DNA of 64,000 bases, from positions 39,968-103,967 of the forward strand of contig JAGHZY010000008.1 in NCBI GenBank assembly GCA_017745175.1, written 5' to 3'. Both the position numbers and the translations under genes were made by a program. Shown piece by piece: positions 26,658-35,272 of the stretch (its first letter is position 1; each line of letters opens with the position of its first letter). The notes below the pieces were generated by a model that ran no database searches, was not told the origin of the DNA, and saw only the letters and a list, made by a program, of their open reading frames with translations. This DNA is from Sphingopyxis sp. (GTDB lineage Bacteria; Pseudomonadota; Alphaproteobacteria; Sphingomonadales; Sphingomonadaceae).

Positions 26658-26921
26658 ATGGCCAATACGCCGCAGGCAAAGAAGCGCATCCGCCGCAACA
26701 CCGCGCGCACCGTCGTGAACAAGAATCGCGTTTCGCGCATTCGTACGCTGGTGAAGAAGGTCGAAGCCGCCGTCGCCGCCGGTGACAAGGATGGTGCCTC
26801 CGCTGCCCTGAAGGCTGCGCAGCCCGAAATGGCGCGCGGCGTTGCCAAGGGCGTGCTCCACAAGAACACCGTAGCGCGCAAATATTCACGCCTGACCAAG
26901 AGCGTGAACGCGATCGCCTGA
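26658..26921 (+). CDS. rpsT: 30S ribosomal protein S20
   Basis: 87-residue primary rRNA-binding protein of the 30S subunit. The start is ATG 26658 ([14 protein letters not shown]), preceded by GAGGAATTT; the track ORF begins 62 codons too early. The three-helix bundle sequence VRTVVNK-type and [16 protein letters not shown] is typical. It is transcribed singly: a strong intrinsic terminator follows 23 bp downstream. Confidence 0.97.
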   Translation: MANTPQAKKRIRRNTARTVVNKNRVSRIRTLVKKVEAAVAAGDKDGASAALKAAQPEMARGVAKGVLHKNTVARKYSRLTKSVNAIA

Positions 26922-26944
26922 TTTCGCTCGTCCCGAAAGGGAAC

Positions 26945-26985
26945 AAAAAGGACCCGCCGGCGTCATGTCGGCGGGTCCTTTTTTG
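26945..26985 (+). terminator. Intrinsic terminator of rpsT
   Basis: AAAAAGGACCCGCCG-GCGTCATGT-CGGCGGGTCC followed by TTTTTTG. The stem of ~12 G/C-rich pairs plus a T6 run is a clear Rho-independent terminator, and the A-run on the other side makes it potentially bidirectional. Confidence 0.92.
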
Positions 26986-27049
26986 TGCCCGATATTGTGA
27001 CACGCGCGTGGCAATAGTGTTGCAGCGCGGTAAGTGACGGATTTACGGC

Positions 27050-27317
27050 GATTCGTTGTTTCACCTTCCGATTGTCACAAATAAGATACTGAAAATAATA
27101 TATAAAATGGCGTTTTGGCGCGATTCCGGCCCCCCGGGTGAGTCAAGATTTTTATTTCAGTATTTTTACATGGCGAGCCCTTGATCGACTCGCCGACCCC
27201 TGACTAGACAGGGGCGTCGCTGGCCTTCGCCGGTGGCCGCTACATCGACATGATTCGCATCTTTTCGGGCCGCCTGTCCCGGATGGGAAACCTGTGCCCC
27301 GGCACGGGTGACGAATC
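27050..27317. promoter_or_regulatory. Cluster of six GANTC (CcrM-type) sites upstream of dnaA
   Basis: GATTC 27050, GATTC 27122, GAGTC 27140, GACTC 27187, GATTC 27252 and GAATC 27313. GANTC is the CcrM methylation target in alphaproteobacteria, and methylation of such sites controls dnaA transcription in Caulobacter. In random DNA of about 65% GC one would expect roughly one per 300 bp, so six in 268 bp is a visible excess. Confidence 0.6.
27072..27101 (+). promoter_or_regulatory. Candidate dnaA promoter
   Basis: TTGTCA (5/6 match to the -35 consensus), an 18-nt spacer, then TAATAT (4/6 to TATAAT). It lies in the AT-rich patch, with a leader of about 310 nt to the dnaA ATG. Other A/T hexamers nearby could serve as -10 elements, so the assignment is tentative. 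Confidence 0.4.
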
Positions 27318-27420
27318 GGCGTGTGGCCGGCCGCCCGATGACCCGGCGGGGGACCTGAGGGGGCGGCACGGCGTGATAGAGGGCAGCAATCGGCATGAAC
27401 AGGACGCAAAGGGTGGAGCG

Positions 27421-28788
27421 ATGAGCGGCGATGCTGCAGCGCTCTGGCCGCGCGTGGCCGAGGGGCTCCGCCGCGACCTTGGCGTGCGCACCTTCGATCA
27501 TTGGCTGAAGCCCGTGCGCTTTGCCGATTATTGCACGCTGTCGGGCGTGGTGACGCTCGAAACCGTCAGCCGCTTTTCGGCGAACTGGATCAACGAACGC
27601 TTCGGCGACCGGCTCGAACTCGCGTGGCGCCAGCAGCTGCCCGCGGTGCGCAGCGTCATGGTCCGCGGCGGCGCGGCTGCCGACGACCGGGCCTCGACGC
27701 TCGCGGCGTCGCCGCTGCCGAACTTCGACACGCCGGCACCGGCGCGACCCGTTGCCAATCCGGCGCTGTCCGGTTTCGATCCGCGCCTGTCGTTCGACCG
27801 CTTCGTCGTCGCGCGCTCGAACATCCTCGCCGCCAACGCTGCGCGCCGCATGGCGATGGTCGAGGCGCCGCAGTTCAACCCGCTCTATCTCTGCTCGGGT
27901 ACCGGGCAGGGCAAGACGCACCTCCTCCAGGCGATCGCGCAGGATTATGCCGCGGCGCACCCGGCCGCGAACATCATCCTGATGTCGGCGGAAAAGTTCA
28001 TGCTCGAATTCGTCGGCGCGATGCGCGGCGGCGACATGATGGCGTTCAAGGCGCGGCTGCGTGCCGCCGACCTGTTGCTGCTCGACGATCTCCAGTTCGT
28101 GATCGGCAAGAATTCGACGCAGGAGGAACTGCTCCACACGATCGACGATCTGCTGACCGCGGGCAGGCGCCTCGTCGTCACCGCCGACCGCCCGCCGGCG
28201 ATGCTCGACGGGGTCGAGGCGCGGCTGCTGTCGCGCCTGTCGGGCGGGCTCGTCGCCGATATCGAGGCGCCCGAGGACGATCTGCGCGAACGCATCATCC
28301 GTCAGCGGCTCGCCGCGATGCCGATGGTCGAGGTGCCCGACGCGGTTGTCGCCTATCTGGTCAAGCATTTTACGCGCAACATTCGCGAGCTCGAGGGCGC
28401 GCTCAACAAGCTGCTCGCCTATGCCGCGCTCACCGGCACGACGGTCGACCTCGCGCTCGCCGAGGACCGGCTCGCCGAGAATGTCCGCAGCGCGCGCCCG
28501 CGGATCACGATCGACGAGATCCAGCGCGCGGTCTGCGCGCACTACCGGCTCGACAAGAGCGAGATGGCGTCGAAGCGCCGCGTCCGTGCGGTCGCGCGCC
28601 CGCGGCAGGTCGCCATGTATCTCGCGAAGGAGCTGACCCCGCGCTCCTACCCCGAAATCGGACGCCGCTTCGGCGGGCGCGACCATAGCACGGTGATTCA
28701 CGCCGTCCGCACGGTCGAGGCGCTGCGCGTCAACGACAGCGAACTCGACGCCGAGATCGCGGCGATTCGCCGCGCGCTCAACAGCTGA
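27421..28788 (+). CDS. dnaA: Chromosomal replication initiator DnaA
   Basis: AAA+ initiator that binds DnaA boxes and melts oriC. I start it at ATG 27421 (MSGDAAALWPRVAEGLRRDL), with GGTGGAG upstream; the track adds 57 non-conserved residues. 455 residues. Domain I is about 1-80, followed by a short Ala/Pro linker. Domain III has Walker A SGTGQGKTH (~160-167), Walker B LLLLDDLQF, and the sensor regions VTADRPP and RLSGGLVADI. Domain IV has the DnaA signature GGRDHSTVIHAVRTVE. Length is on the short side because the linker is only ~35 residues. Confidence 0.97.
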   Translation: MSGDAAALWPRVAEGLRRDLGVRTFDHWLKPVRFADYCTLSGVVTLETVSRFSANWINERFGDRLELAWRQQLPAVRSVMVRGGAAADDRASTLAASPLPNFDTPAPARPVANPALSGFDPRLSFDRFVVARSNILAANAARRMAMVEAPQFNPLYLCSGTGQGKTHLLQAIAQDYAAAHPAANIILMSAEKFMLEFVGAMRGGDMMAFKARLRAADLLLLDDLQFVIGKNSTQEELLHTIDDLLTAGRRLVVTADRPPAMLDGVEARLLSRLSGGLVADIEAPEDDLRERIIRQRLAAMPMVEVPDAVVAYLVKHFTRNIRELEGALNKLLAYAALTGTTVDLALAEDRLAENVRSARPRITIDEIQRAVCAHYRLDKSEMASKRRVRAVARPRQVAMYLAKELTPRSYPEIGRRFGGRDHSTVIHAVRTVEALRVNDSELDAEIAAIRRALNS

Positions 28789-28829
28789 TCCACAGGCTTG
28801 TGCGGGGGTTATCCCCGGGGATATCCACA
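28786..28829 (+). promoter_or_regulatory. DnaA-box-like cluster at the dnaA stop codon
   Basis: TGATCCACA (28786-28794, includes the TGA stop) and ATATCCACA (28821-28829) each match the TTATCCACA consensus at 8 of 9 positions. TTATCCCCG (28809-28817) matches at 7 of 9. All three are in the same orientation. They may be a DnaA titration or autoregulatory site, or part of an origin. Confidence 0.45.
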
Positions 28830-28950
28830 GCGTGCGCGCCGCTCGAGCGGCGGTTTCGGGGTGGAAAGCTGCCAGTATCCTCTCCCTAAAAGGGAGGAGA
28901 GAAGGCAGGTCAGTCTTCGGTCGCTGGCTGACATCGCCTTCTCGAGAGAA

Positions 28951-28992
28951 AAAAAAGCCCGCCTTCCTTCCGGAGGGCGGGCCTTTTGCCTT
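28951..28992 (-). terminator. Intrinsic terminator of the DUF4136 lipoprotein gene
   Basis: On the minus strand AAGGCCCGCCCTCCGGAAGG is followed by AAGGCGGGC and then a T8 run (TTTTTTTTCTC). The stem GCCCGCC/GGCGGGC is strong. On the plus strand the same stem is followed by CTTTTG, so it may also stop dnaA transcription. Confidence 0.85.
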
Positions 28993-29007
28993 GGCCTGCG
29001 GGGCCGC

Positions 29008-29709
29008 TCAGCCCTTTTCGGGCGGGGCCACCGTGATCCGCACCCGTTCGCCCGAGTTGCCGGGGAAGCCGGTGAACATTGCCTCGACGAGGTTCGGGAC
29101 CAGCGCCTGCAGGTTATTGTCGCGCGACTGCGCCTCGGCATGACCCTCGAACAGGCGCGAGCCGTCGGCGGCGCGGTTGATCTCGAGGTTGAGGCCGCTG
29201 GTGTAGACCGTGTAGCTCGACACGTCGTTATAGCCGCCCCAGCCGGGGCCGAAACCGCCCCACAGGAAGGGATCGCGATAGCCATAGACATAGCGGCGCC
29301 CGCCGCGGCCGGCGACGACCACGGGGCGATAGAAGCCGCGGCCATACCAGCCGCCGTAACCGCCGTACCAGGGGTCGCCGAAGCCCGGGCTCGACACGAC
29401 GCGCTCGCGGCCCTTGTCGACGCCATAGTCCATGCGCACGACGAGGTCGGCGCGTTCGCCGTTCGCCGCGGGCCGATAGCCGTAGCGCGTGAGCTCGCCC
29501 GCGACCAGATTGGCATATTGGCCGAACTCTATGCCGCCCTGCAGCGCGGGGTTGCTCGCCTCGACGGTGAAGCTCTGGCCCTGCGGCGCGGGAAGCTGCG
29601 ACTGGAAGCGCGCGACATCGGCCTTGAACGGGGTCGCGCAACCGGCAAGCGCAAGCGCCGCGCCCGTCATCGCGGCCAGGCCCAGTCGCCGGAAATTGAT
29701 CTTGCTCAT
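29008..29709 (-). CDS. DUF4136 family lipoprotein
   Basis: 233 residues from ATG 29709 (MSKINFRRLGLAAMTGAALA), with GGAG upstream; the track start is spurious. It has a lipoprotein signal with lipobox LAGCAT, then a DUF4136-like beta-rich domain (DLVVRMDYGVDKG, TVYTSGLNLEINRAADGSR, QALVPNLVEAMF) interrupted by a Gly/Tyr-rich stretch (DPWYGGYGGWYGRGFYRP). Predicted to sit in the envelope; function unknown. It is probably monocistronic, with the strong terminator just after it. Confidence 0.88.
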   Translation of the reverse strand: MSKINFRRLGLAAMTGAALALAGCATPFKADVARFQSQLPAPQGQSFTVEASNPALQGGIEFGQYANLVAGELTRYGYRPAANGERADLVVRMDYGVDKGRERVVSSPGFGDPWYGGYGGWYGRGFYRPVVVAGRGGRRYVYGYRDPFLWGGFGPGWGGYNDVSSYTVYTSGLNLEINRAADGSRLFEGHAEAQSRDNNLQALVPNLVEAMFTGFPGNSGERVRITVAPPEKG

Positions 29710-29809
29710 CGTCTTGGCTCCGTGATTCGGTGCGCGGTCACGCCGCGCTTTCATACCATAGACTATGCCGATGCGACTTAACCTTGGTTGAACCCGCTTC
29801 GTCGCACGA

Positions 29810-29842
29810 CGTTCCACGCCCCAGATATGGGGGCGTGGAACG
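29810..29842. repeat. Perfect 13-bp inverted repeat between trpS and the DUF4136 gene
   Basis: CGTTCCACGCCCC-AGATATG-GGGGCGTGGAACG. On the minus strand, downstream of trpS, it forms a stable stem-loop without a following T-run. It could be a Rho-dependent end stabiliser or a protein-binding dyad. Confidence 0.7.
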
Positions 29843-29878
29843 CAAAAACAAGAAATTTCGCGCCGGAACAGCAGCGTG

Positions 29879-30886
29879 TCAGCGGCAGAGCCCCAGCGCG
29901 GCATAGGCCGCGTCGAGCGTCGGCTTCGCGAGCGCGCGCGCCTTCGCCGCGCCCTTTTCGAGGATCGAGTCGAGCGCGGCGGCATCGTCCTTCAGCGCGA
30001 CGAAGCGCGCGTTGATCGGGCCCAGTTTCTCGATCAGCAGTTCGCCGAGCGCGGGCTTGAACGCGCCGAAGCCCTGCCCCGCATGATCACGCAGCACCGC
30101 GTCGACGCTCGTGTCGGCGAGCGCGGCATAGATGCCGACGAGGTTGCGCGCCTCTGCGCGCGCCTCGAGCCCTTCGGCTTCGGACGGCAGCACCTCGGGG
30201 TCGGTCTTCGCCTTGCGGACCTTCTGCATCATCGTGTCGGCATCGTCGGTCAGGTTGATGCGGCTCATATCCGACGGGTCCGACTTGGACATTTTCGCCG
30301 TGCCGTCGCGCAGGCTCATGATGCGCGCCATGCCCGCCGGAATGATCGGCTCGGGCAGGGTGAACACCGGCGCCTCTTCGCTGGCGTAATCATTGTTGAA
30401 CTTCTGCGCGACGTCACGCGCGAGCTCGAGATGCTGCTTCTGGTCCTCGCCGACGGGGACGTGCGTCGTCTGGTACAGCAGCACATCGGCCGCCTGCAGC
30501 ACGGGGTAGGTATAGAGCGCCGCCGACGCGCTTTCGCGATTCTTGCCCGACTTGTCCTTGAACTGCGTCATCCGGTTCAGCCAGCCGAGCCGCGCGGTGC
30601 CGTTGAGCAGCCATTGCAGTTCGGCGTGCGCGGGGACGCGCGCCTGGTTGAAGAGGATCGAGCGGTCGGTATCGATCCCGCACGCGACGAGCGCCGCGGT
30701 CATCGCGCGCGTGTTGGCGGTCAGTTCGGCGGGGACGTGCGGCATCGAGATCGCGTGGAGATCGGCGAGGAAGTAGAGCTTGTCGCCCGCCATCTCGTCC
30801 TGCATGCGCACCCAGTTGCGGATCGCGCCCAGATAATTGCCGAGGTGCAAATTTCCGGTGGGCTGGATGCCCGATAGCGTCCGCAT
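29879..30886 (-). CDS. trpS: Tryptophan-tRNA ligase
   Basis: Charges tRNA-Trp. 335 residues, the usual bacterial length. The class I signature GNLHLGNYLG stands in place of HIGH near the N-terminus, and TAKMSKSDPSD provides the KMSKS loop at about residue 200. It directly follows murJ with 3 bp between stop and start, so secB-murJ-trpS form one transcription unit on the minus strand. Confidence 0.97.
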   Translation of the reverse strand: MRTLSGIQPTGNLHLGNYLGAIRNWVRMQDEMAGDKLYFLADLHAISMPHVPAELTANTRAMTAALVACGIDTDRSILFNQARVPAHAELQWLLNGTARLGWLNRMTQFKDKSGKNRESASAALYTYPVLQAADVLLYQTTHVPVGEDQKQHLELARDVAQKFNNDYASEEAPVFTLPEPIIPAGMARIMSLRDGTAKMSKSDPSDMSRINLTDDADTMMQKVRKAKTDPEVLPSEAEGLEARAEARNLVGIYAALADTSVDAVLRDHAGQGFGAFKPALGELLIEKLGPINARFVALKDDAAALDSILEKGAAKARALAKPTLDAAYAALGLCR

Positions 30887-30889
30887 GAT

Positions 30890-32485
30890 CTATTCCTTCG
30901 TGGTCGCCGCTCCATTGCGGCGCCGCCGCGTCAGCATGGCGACCAGATCCTTGTCAAGCGCGCCGACGAGGAAGGCGACCGCGAAAAACACCGCGCCGCC
31001 CGCGGCGCAGAGCGCGAGCAGCGACCAGATGCGCTCGATGACCGATCCGCCATAATAGGGCGCCATCATCGGCATCATCCACCAGAGCAGTGCCGACATC
31101 GCGGCGACCGCGACGATCTGGCGCGCGATGCGGCCGGCGAGCTTCGCGGTGAAATGGAACCAGCCGCGGTGATGCAGGATCGTATAGAGCAATAGGCAGT
31201 TGATCGTCGCCGACGCCGCGGTCGCCCCCGCGAGCCCGACGATACCATAATGTCCGACGACATAGAGGTTGATCGCGATGTTGACGATCAGCGAGGCAAG
31301 GGCGGTCCACACCGGCGTGCGCATATCCTCGCGCGCGAAAAAGCCGGGATTGAGGATCTTGATCACGACATAGGCGGGCAGGCCTGCCACCAGCGCCATC
31401 ACGATATGCGCCATGATCGTGCCGTCCTCGGCGGTGAACTTGCCCCCGACGAAAAAGGCGGCGGTGAAGGCGGGCGCGCAGATCGCGAGCGCGGCGGCGG
31501 CGGGCAGCGTGAGCAAGGTCGCGATCTCGAAGGCATTGCTTTGCAAGCGCTGCGCCTCGGCCGCGTCGTCGCTGTGGATGTGGCGCGACAGCATCGGTAG
31601 GATTGCGGTGCCGAGCGCGATGCCGACGATGCCGAGCGGCAGCTGGTTGAGCCGGTCGGCGAGCTTGAGCAGGGTCAGCGACCCCTGCGGCAACGATGTG
31701 GCGAAGAAGGTGTCGACGAACTGGCTGACCTGGTAGATGCCGGCGCCGAAGGTCGCGGGCAGGATCAGCATCCCGAGCTTTCGCACCTCGGGGGTGAAGC
31801 GGGGAAAGCGCCAGTGGAGCCTGAGCCCCGCGCGGCGCACCGCCCACGCCATATAGGCGAGCTGGACGACGCCGGCGAGGCTGACCGACACCGCGAGCGC
31901 CGCGGCGACGATCCGGTCGTCGCCCCCCGGACCGCGCAGCCACCAGCCGGTGACGATGCCGCCGATCAGCACGATATTGAGCAGCACGGGCACGAAGGCG
32001 CCCGGCGCGAAGCGCGAGCGCGCGTTGAGCAGGCCCGACAGCATCGCGACGAGGCTGACGAGCGCGAGATAGGGAAAGGTCACGCGGCTCAGGAAGACCG
32101 CGAAATCGAACTTGCCCGGCACATCCTGGAAATCGCGCGCGAGCAGCCAGACGATCCCCGGCATTGCGATCATCATGATCGCCGAAAAGGCGAACAGCGC
32201 CCAGAGGAAGACCGACAGCACATCGTCGGCGAATTTCGCGGCGGCCTCCTCGCCGTCTTCGCCGTGCAGCGCGCGGCTGTACATCGGCACGAAGGCGACC
32301 GAGAAGGCGCCCTCGGCGAACAGGCGGCGAAAGGTGTTGGGAAGGGTGAAGGCGAGCTGGAAGGCGTCGGCGGCAAGGCCGGCGCCGAGCACACGGGCGA
32401 GCAGCATGTCGCGCGCGAAACCGAAAATGCGGCTGACCATCGTCAGGCCGCCGATCGTCCCCACGCTTTTGACGAGGCTGCTCAA
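30890..32485 (-). CDS. murJ: Lipid II flippase MurJ
   Basis: 531 residues, about 14 hydrophobic helices, MVF/MviN fold. It flips the lipid-linked peptidoglycan precursor across the inner membrane. Conserved N-terminal MVSRIFGFARDMLLARVLGAG and FRRLFAEGAFSVAFVPMYS are characteristic; the Arg residues in the first two helices are those used for lipid II in known MurJ. It lies 27 bp downstream of secB and 3 bp upstream of trpS. Confidence 0.97.
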   Translation of the reverse strand: MSSLVKSVGTIGGLTMVSRIFGFARDMLLARVLGAGLAADAFQLAFTLPNTFRRLFAEGAFSVAFVPMYSRALHGEDGEEAAAKFADDVLSVFLWALFAFSAIMMIAMPGIVWLLARDFQDVPGKFDFAVFLSRVTFPYLALVSLVAMLSGLLNARSRFAPGAFVPVLLNIVLIGGIVTGWWLRGPGGDDRIVAAALAVSVSLAGVVQLAYMAWAVRRAGLRLHWRFPRFTPEVRKLGMLILPATFGAGIYQVSQFVDTFFATSLPQGSLTLLKLADRLNQLPLGIVGIALGTAILPMLSRHIHSDDAAEAQRLQSNAFEIATLLTLPAAAALAICAPAFTAAFFVGGKFTAEDGTIMAHIVMALVAGLPAYVVIKILNPGFFAREDMRTPVWTALASLIVNIAINLYVVGHYGIVGLAGATAASATINCLLLYTILHHRGWFHFTAKLAGRIARQIVAVAAMSALLWWMMPMMAPYYGGSVIERIWSLLALCAAGGAVFFAVAFLVGALDKDLVAMLTRRRRNGAATTKE

Positions 32486-32512
32486 GCCCTCAGCCCGCCC
32501 CCGTTACAGGGC

Positions 32513-33028
32513 TCAGGCCTGGCCGACCGCGACTTCGCCGGCCGCTTCGGCCTGCGCCGCCTGGACCTGCTGCGCGAACAGGCCGTGGAAATCGATCGGT
32601 TCGAGCAGCAGTGAGGGGAAGCCGCCGTCCTGCACCGCATCGGCGACGACGCGGCGTGCGAAGGGGAAAAGGATGCGCGGCGCTTCGGCGAGGAAGAAGG
32701 GCTGGAGCTGGTCGTCGGGGACGTTGCGGACGCCGAACAGGCCGGCATATTTCAGGTCGATGACGAAGCTCGTGCCCTGATCGGTCTTCGAGGTGACATC
32801 GATCTTCAGCGTCACTTCGTACAGATTGTCGCCGACGCTGTCGGCGGCGATGTTGAACTGGACGTCGACCTGCGGCGCATCCTGCCACTGATAGACCGCA
32901 GGCGCGTTCGGATTTTCGAACGACAGATCCTTCACATATTGCGAGATCAGACCGATCGCCGGGCTCGTGTCTTCGCCGTTGGGCTGCAGGGCGGGGTTGT
33001 TGAGGTCGGGGCTCGTCTCGTCGGCCAT
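32513..33028 (-). CDS. secB: Protein-export chaperone SecB
   Basis: 171 residues. Tetrameric cytoplasmic chaperone that keeps preproteins unfolded for SecA. Recognisable segments are ISQYVKDLSFENPNAP, the SYEVTLKIDV-like strand, FLAEAPRILFPFARRVVADA and GGFPSLLLEPIDF. The C-terminal tail is Ala/Glu-rich. It is divergently transcribed from the Tim44-like gene, a conserved alphaproteobacterial arrangement; the FxsA gene often found between them is absent. Confidence 0.96.
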   Translation of the reverse strand: MADETSPDLNNPALQPNGEDTSPAIGLISQYVKDLSFENPNAPAVYQWQDAPQVDVQFNIAADSVGDNLYEVTLKIDVTSKTDQGTSFVIDLKYAGLFGVRNVPDDQLQPFFLAEAPRILFPFARRVVADAVQDGGFPSLLLEPIDFHGLFAQQVQAAQAEAAGEVAVGQA

Positions 33029-33281
33029 GGTGAAGGAAACTTTCGCTGAATGGATGGAAACAATATCGGCATCCGCGCACCGTATCGGAACCGCGGCGGA
33101 CGGTTGCCGCGGCGCTTAGCAGCGCCCGGCTGCCAGCACAATGGGGCCCCTGTGTCCGGCAATGGTTAAGGCCGAATCGTTGACCCGCCGCGTGCAAGCG
33201 GCCATGGTTATTTGAAACCGGGGCGCGTATCGCCTATGTAACAACCAGTATGTTTCCATTGCCCGCATTGGACTTTTGCCC

Positions 33282-33944
33282 GTGACCGCTTTTTCGATCG
33301 TCCTGCTCGCCATGATTGCCGCCTTCCTCGGCATGCGGCTCTATTCGGTGCTCGGCAAGCGCACGGGGCATGAACAGGAACCCGTGCTGCCGCGCGAACG
33401 CGCCGCCACGGCGCCGGTCCGCCTCGACGAGAGCGACGGTGCGCCGGCGCCGGTGTCGGCTCCCGCCGACACGTCGGGCCTCGTCTATGAACCCGCTGCC
33501 GAGGCGGGCCTTCGCCAGTTGCTCGCGACCGACCGCAATTTCGACGCCGGCCGCTTCATGGAAGGTGCCGGGGCGGCATATCGCATGATCCTCGAGGCCT
33601 ATTGGAAGGGCGATCGCGACACGCTTCGCGATCTTTGCGACGACGACAGCTACGAAGCTTTCTCCGAGGCGATCGCTGCACGCGAGGCCCGCGGCGAGAC
33701 GCTCGACAACCGCCTGATCGGCATCGATTCGGCCAAGATCACCGCGGTCGAGCTGGGCCGCGGCGAAGCGCGCGTCACCGTCCGCTACCATGCCGACATC
33801 AGCGCGGTGACCCGCGATGCCGAGGGCAAGCTGATCGCCGGCTCGATGAGCGACGCCGCGCAGACCGACGACCTCTGGACCTTCCGCCGCCAGATCGGCA
33901 GCAACGACCCCAATTGGGTGCTCGACGAAGCCGAATCGGCCTGA
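33282..33944 (+). CDS. Tim44/TimA-like membrane-anchored protein
   Basis: 220 residues from GTG 33282 (VTAFSIVLLAMIAAFLGMRL); the track uses a TTG two codons earlier. A GGA lies ~9 nt upstream of the GTG. One N-terminal transmembrane helix, a Pro/Glu linker, then a Tim44-type domain (FLMEGAGAAYRMILEAYWKGDRDTL-like helices, ARVTVRYHADISAVTRD, DLWTFRRQIGSNDPNWVL). Bacterial Tim44-like proteins are inner-membrane proteins of unclear, possibly protein-trafficking function, which fits the divergent secB neighbour. Confidence 0.88.
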   Translation: MTAFSIVLLAMIAAFLGMRLYSVLGKRTGHEQEPVLPRERAATAPVRLDESDGAPAPVSAPADTSGLVYEPAAEAGLRQLLATDRNFDAGRFMEGAGAAYRMILEAYWKGDRDTLRDLCDDDSYEAFSEAIAAREARGETLDNRLIGIDSAKITAVELGRGEARVTVRYHADISAVTRDAEGKLIAGSMSDAAQTDDLWTFRRQIGSNDPNWVLDEAESA

Positions 33945-33948
33945 TCGC

Positions 33949-35271
33949 GTGATCCCGGGCGTGGGGGCGCCGCGCGCGCGGACTTTCGGATTCGCGCTGC
34001 TCGCGGCCCTGCCGCTGCTTTCGGGCTGCGCTTCGGTGATTCCGGAGGGGGATAGCCGTCCCGCGACCGCCGCCCCCGCGCCGCCGCGTCCGATTGGCAC
34101 GCCGCGTCCTTATGTGCCGCGGCCGTCCGAACGCCCCGGCGCCGCGGCGCAGCCGGTTCCGGCGACGCCGCGCGCACCGCTTCCCGCCGCCGCGGTCCCG
34201 GCCGATGCGACAACCGCCGCCGCCAGCGGCGTGATCGCCGGACCCGATTTTTCGACGCTCGGCGTGACCGCCGGACAGGCGGCGACCGCGCTCGCCGCCT
34301 TCCGCATCAGCTGCCCGTCGGTGCAGCGGCGCGCCGATACCAGCGGCCTGACGCAAGGCGCCGACTGGGCCGAGAGCTGCAATGCGGCAAAGAGCTGGAA
34401 AGCCAGCGATGCGCTGACCTTCTTCACAACCCATTTCGCGACGGTGCAGGTCGGTGCGGGCACCGCCTTCGTCACCGGCTATTACGAACCCGAAATCGCC
34501 GCCTCGCGCACGAAGCAGCCGGGCTATGACGTACCCGTCTATCGCCGCCCCGCCGACCTCGTCGAAGTCGATCTCGGCCAGTTCGCCGACGATCTGAAGG
34601 GGCGCAAGATCCGCGGCCGCGTCGATGGCGGCGATTTCACGCGCTATTACGACCGCACCGCGATCGAAAGCGGCGCGCTCGACGGGCGCGGGCTCGAAAT
34701 CGCCTGGGCCGCCGACGCCGCCGAATTCTTCTTCCTGCAGGTACAGGGCTCGGGGCGCCTCCGCCTGCCCGACGGCGGTATCATGCGCATCGGCTACGAC
34801 ACGCAGAACGGCCGCGGCTATGTCGGGATCGGCAAGCTCTTGCTCGATCGCGGCGAGCTTCCGCGCGGGCAGGCGTCGATGCAGGGTATTCTCGATTACC
34901 TCCGCGCCGACCCCGTGCGCGGCGCCGCGGTGATGAACGAGAATCCGAGCTGGGTCTTCTTCCGCGAACTCACCGGCCCCGGCCCGCTTGGCGCGCTCGG
35001 GGTACCGGTGACCGGCCGCGCGAGCGTCGCCGCCGACCCCAAATATGTGCCGCTCGGCGCCCCCGTCGTCCTTTCGCTCGACCGCGCCGAACCCAATGGG
35101 CTGTGGGTGGCGCAGGACACCGGTGGCGCGATCAGGGGCGCGAACCGCTTCGACAGCTTCTGGGGTGCGGGCGACGAGGGGCGCGCGATCGCCGGCGGCA
35201 TGGCCGCGCGCGGTTCGGCTTTGCTCCTGCTCCCGCGCGCCAGCATCGCGCGGCTGATCCCGGCGCCTTGA
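33949..35271 (+). CDS. mltA: Membrane-bound lytic murein transglycosylase A
   Basis: Outer-membrane lipoprotein that cleaves glycan strands with formation of 1,6-anhydromuramic acid. 440 residues from GTG 33949, 4 bp after the Tim44 stop. Lipobox LLSGCAS, then a ~90-residue Pro/Ala linker, the MltA domain (FVTGYYEPEIAASRT, SGALDGRGLEIAWA, QVQGSGRLRLPDGG) and the 3D barrel domain (SLDRAEPNGLWVAQDTGGAI, FWGAGDEG), where the Asp in the QDTGGAI segment matches the catalytic Asp of the family. It overlaps by frame with the Smr gene start 2 bp later. Confidence 0.94.
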   Translation: MIPGVGAPRARTFGFALLAALPLLSGCASVIPEGDSRPATAAPAPPRPIGTPRPYVPRPSERPGAAAQPVPATPRAPLPAAAVPADATTAAASGVIAGPDFSTLGVTAGQAATALAAFRISCPSVQRRADTSGLTQGADWAESCNAAKSWKASDALTFFTTHFATVQVGAGTAFVTGYYEPEIAASRTKQPGYDVPVYRRPADLVEVDLGQFADDLKGRKIRGRVDGGDFTRYYDRTAIESGALDGRGLEIAWAADAAEFFFLQVQGSGRLRLPDGGIMRIGYDTQNGRGYVGIGKLLLDRGELPRGQASMQGILDYLRADPVRGAAVMNENPSWVFFRELTGPGPLGALGVPVTGRASVAADPKYVPLGAPVVLSLDRAEPNGLWVAQDTGGAIRGANRFDSFWGAGDEGRAIAGGMAARGSALLLLPRASIARLIPAP

Positions 35272-35272
35272 T

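Larger units (their letters stand above)
26922..27420. other. 499-bp rpsT-dnaA intergenic region, AT-rich centre
   Basis: After the rpsT terminator, about 27060-27175 is markedly AT-rich compared with the rest of the window (GAAAATAATATATAAAATGG, TTTTTATTTCAGTATTTTTAC). The remainder up to ATG 27421 is GC-rich leader. It contains the candidate dnaA promoter and six GANTC sites. I found no 8/9 match to the DnaA box in it. Confidence 0.75.

Noticed and set aside
27000-27420. DnaA boxes upstream of dnaA
   Set aside because: Sequences such as ATTGTCACA differ from TTATCCACA at several positions; none reaches 8 of 9.
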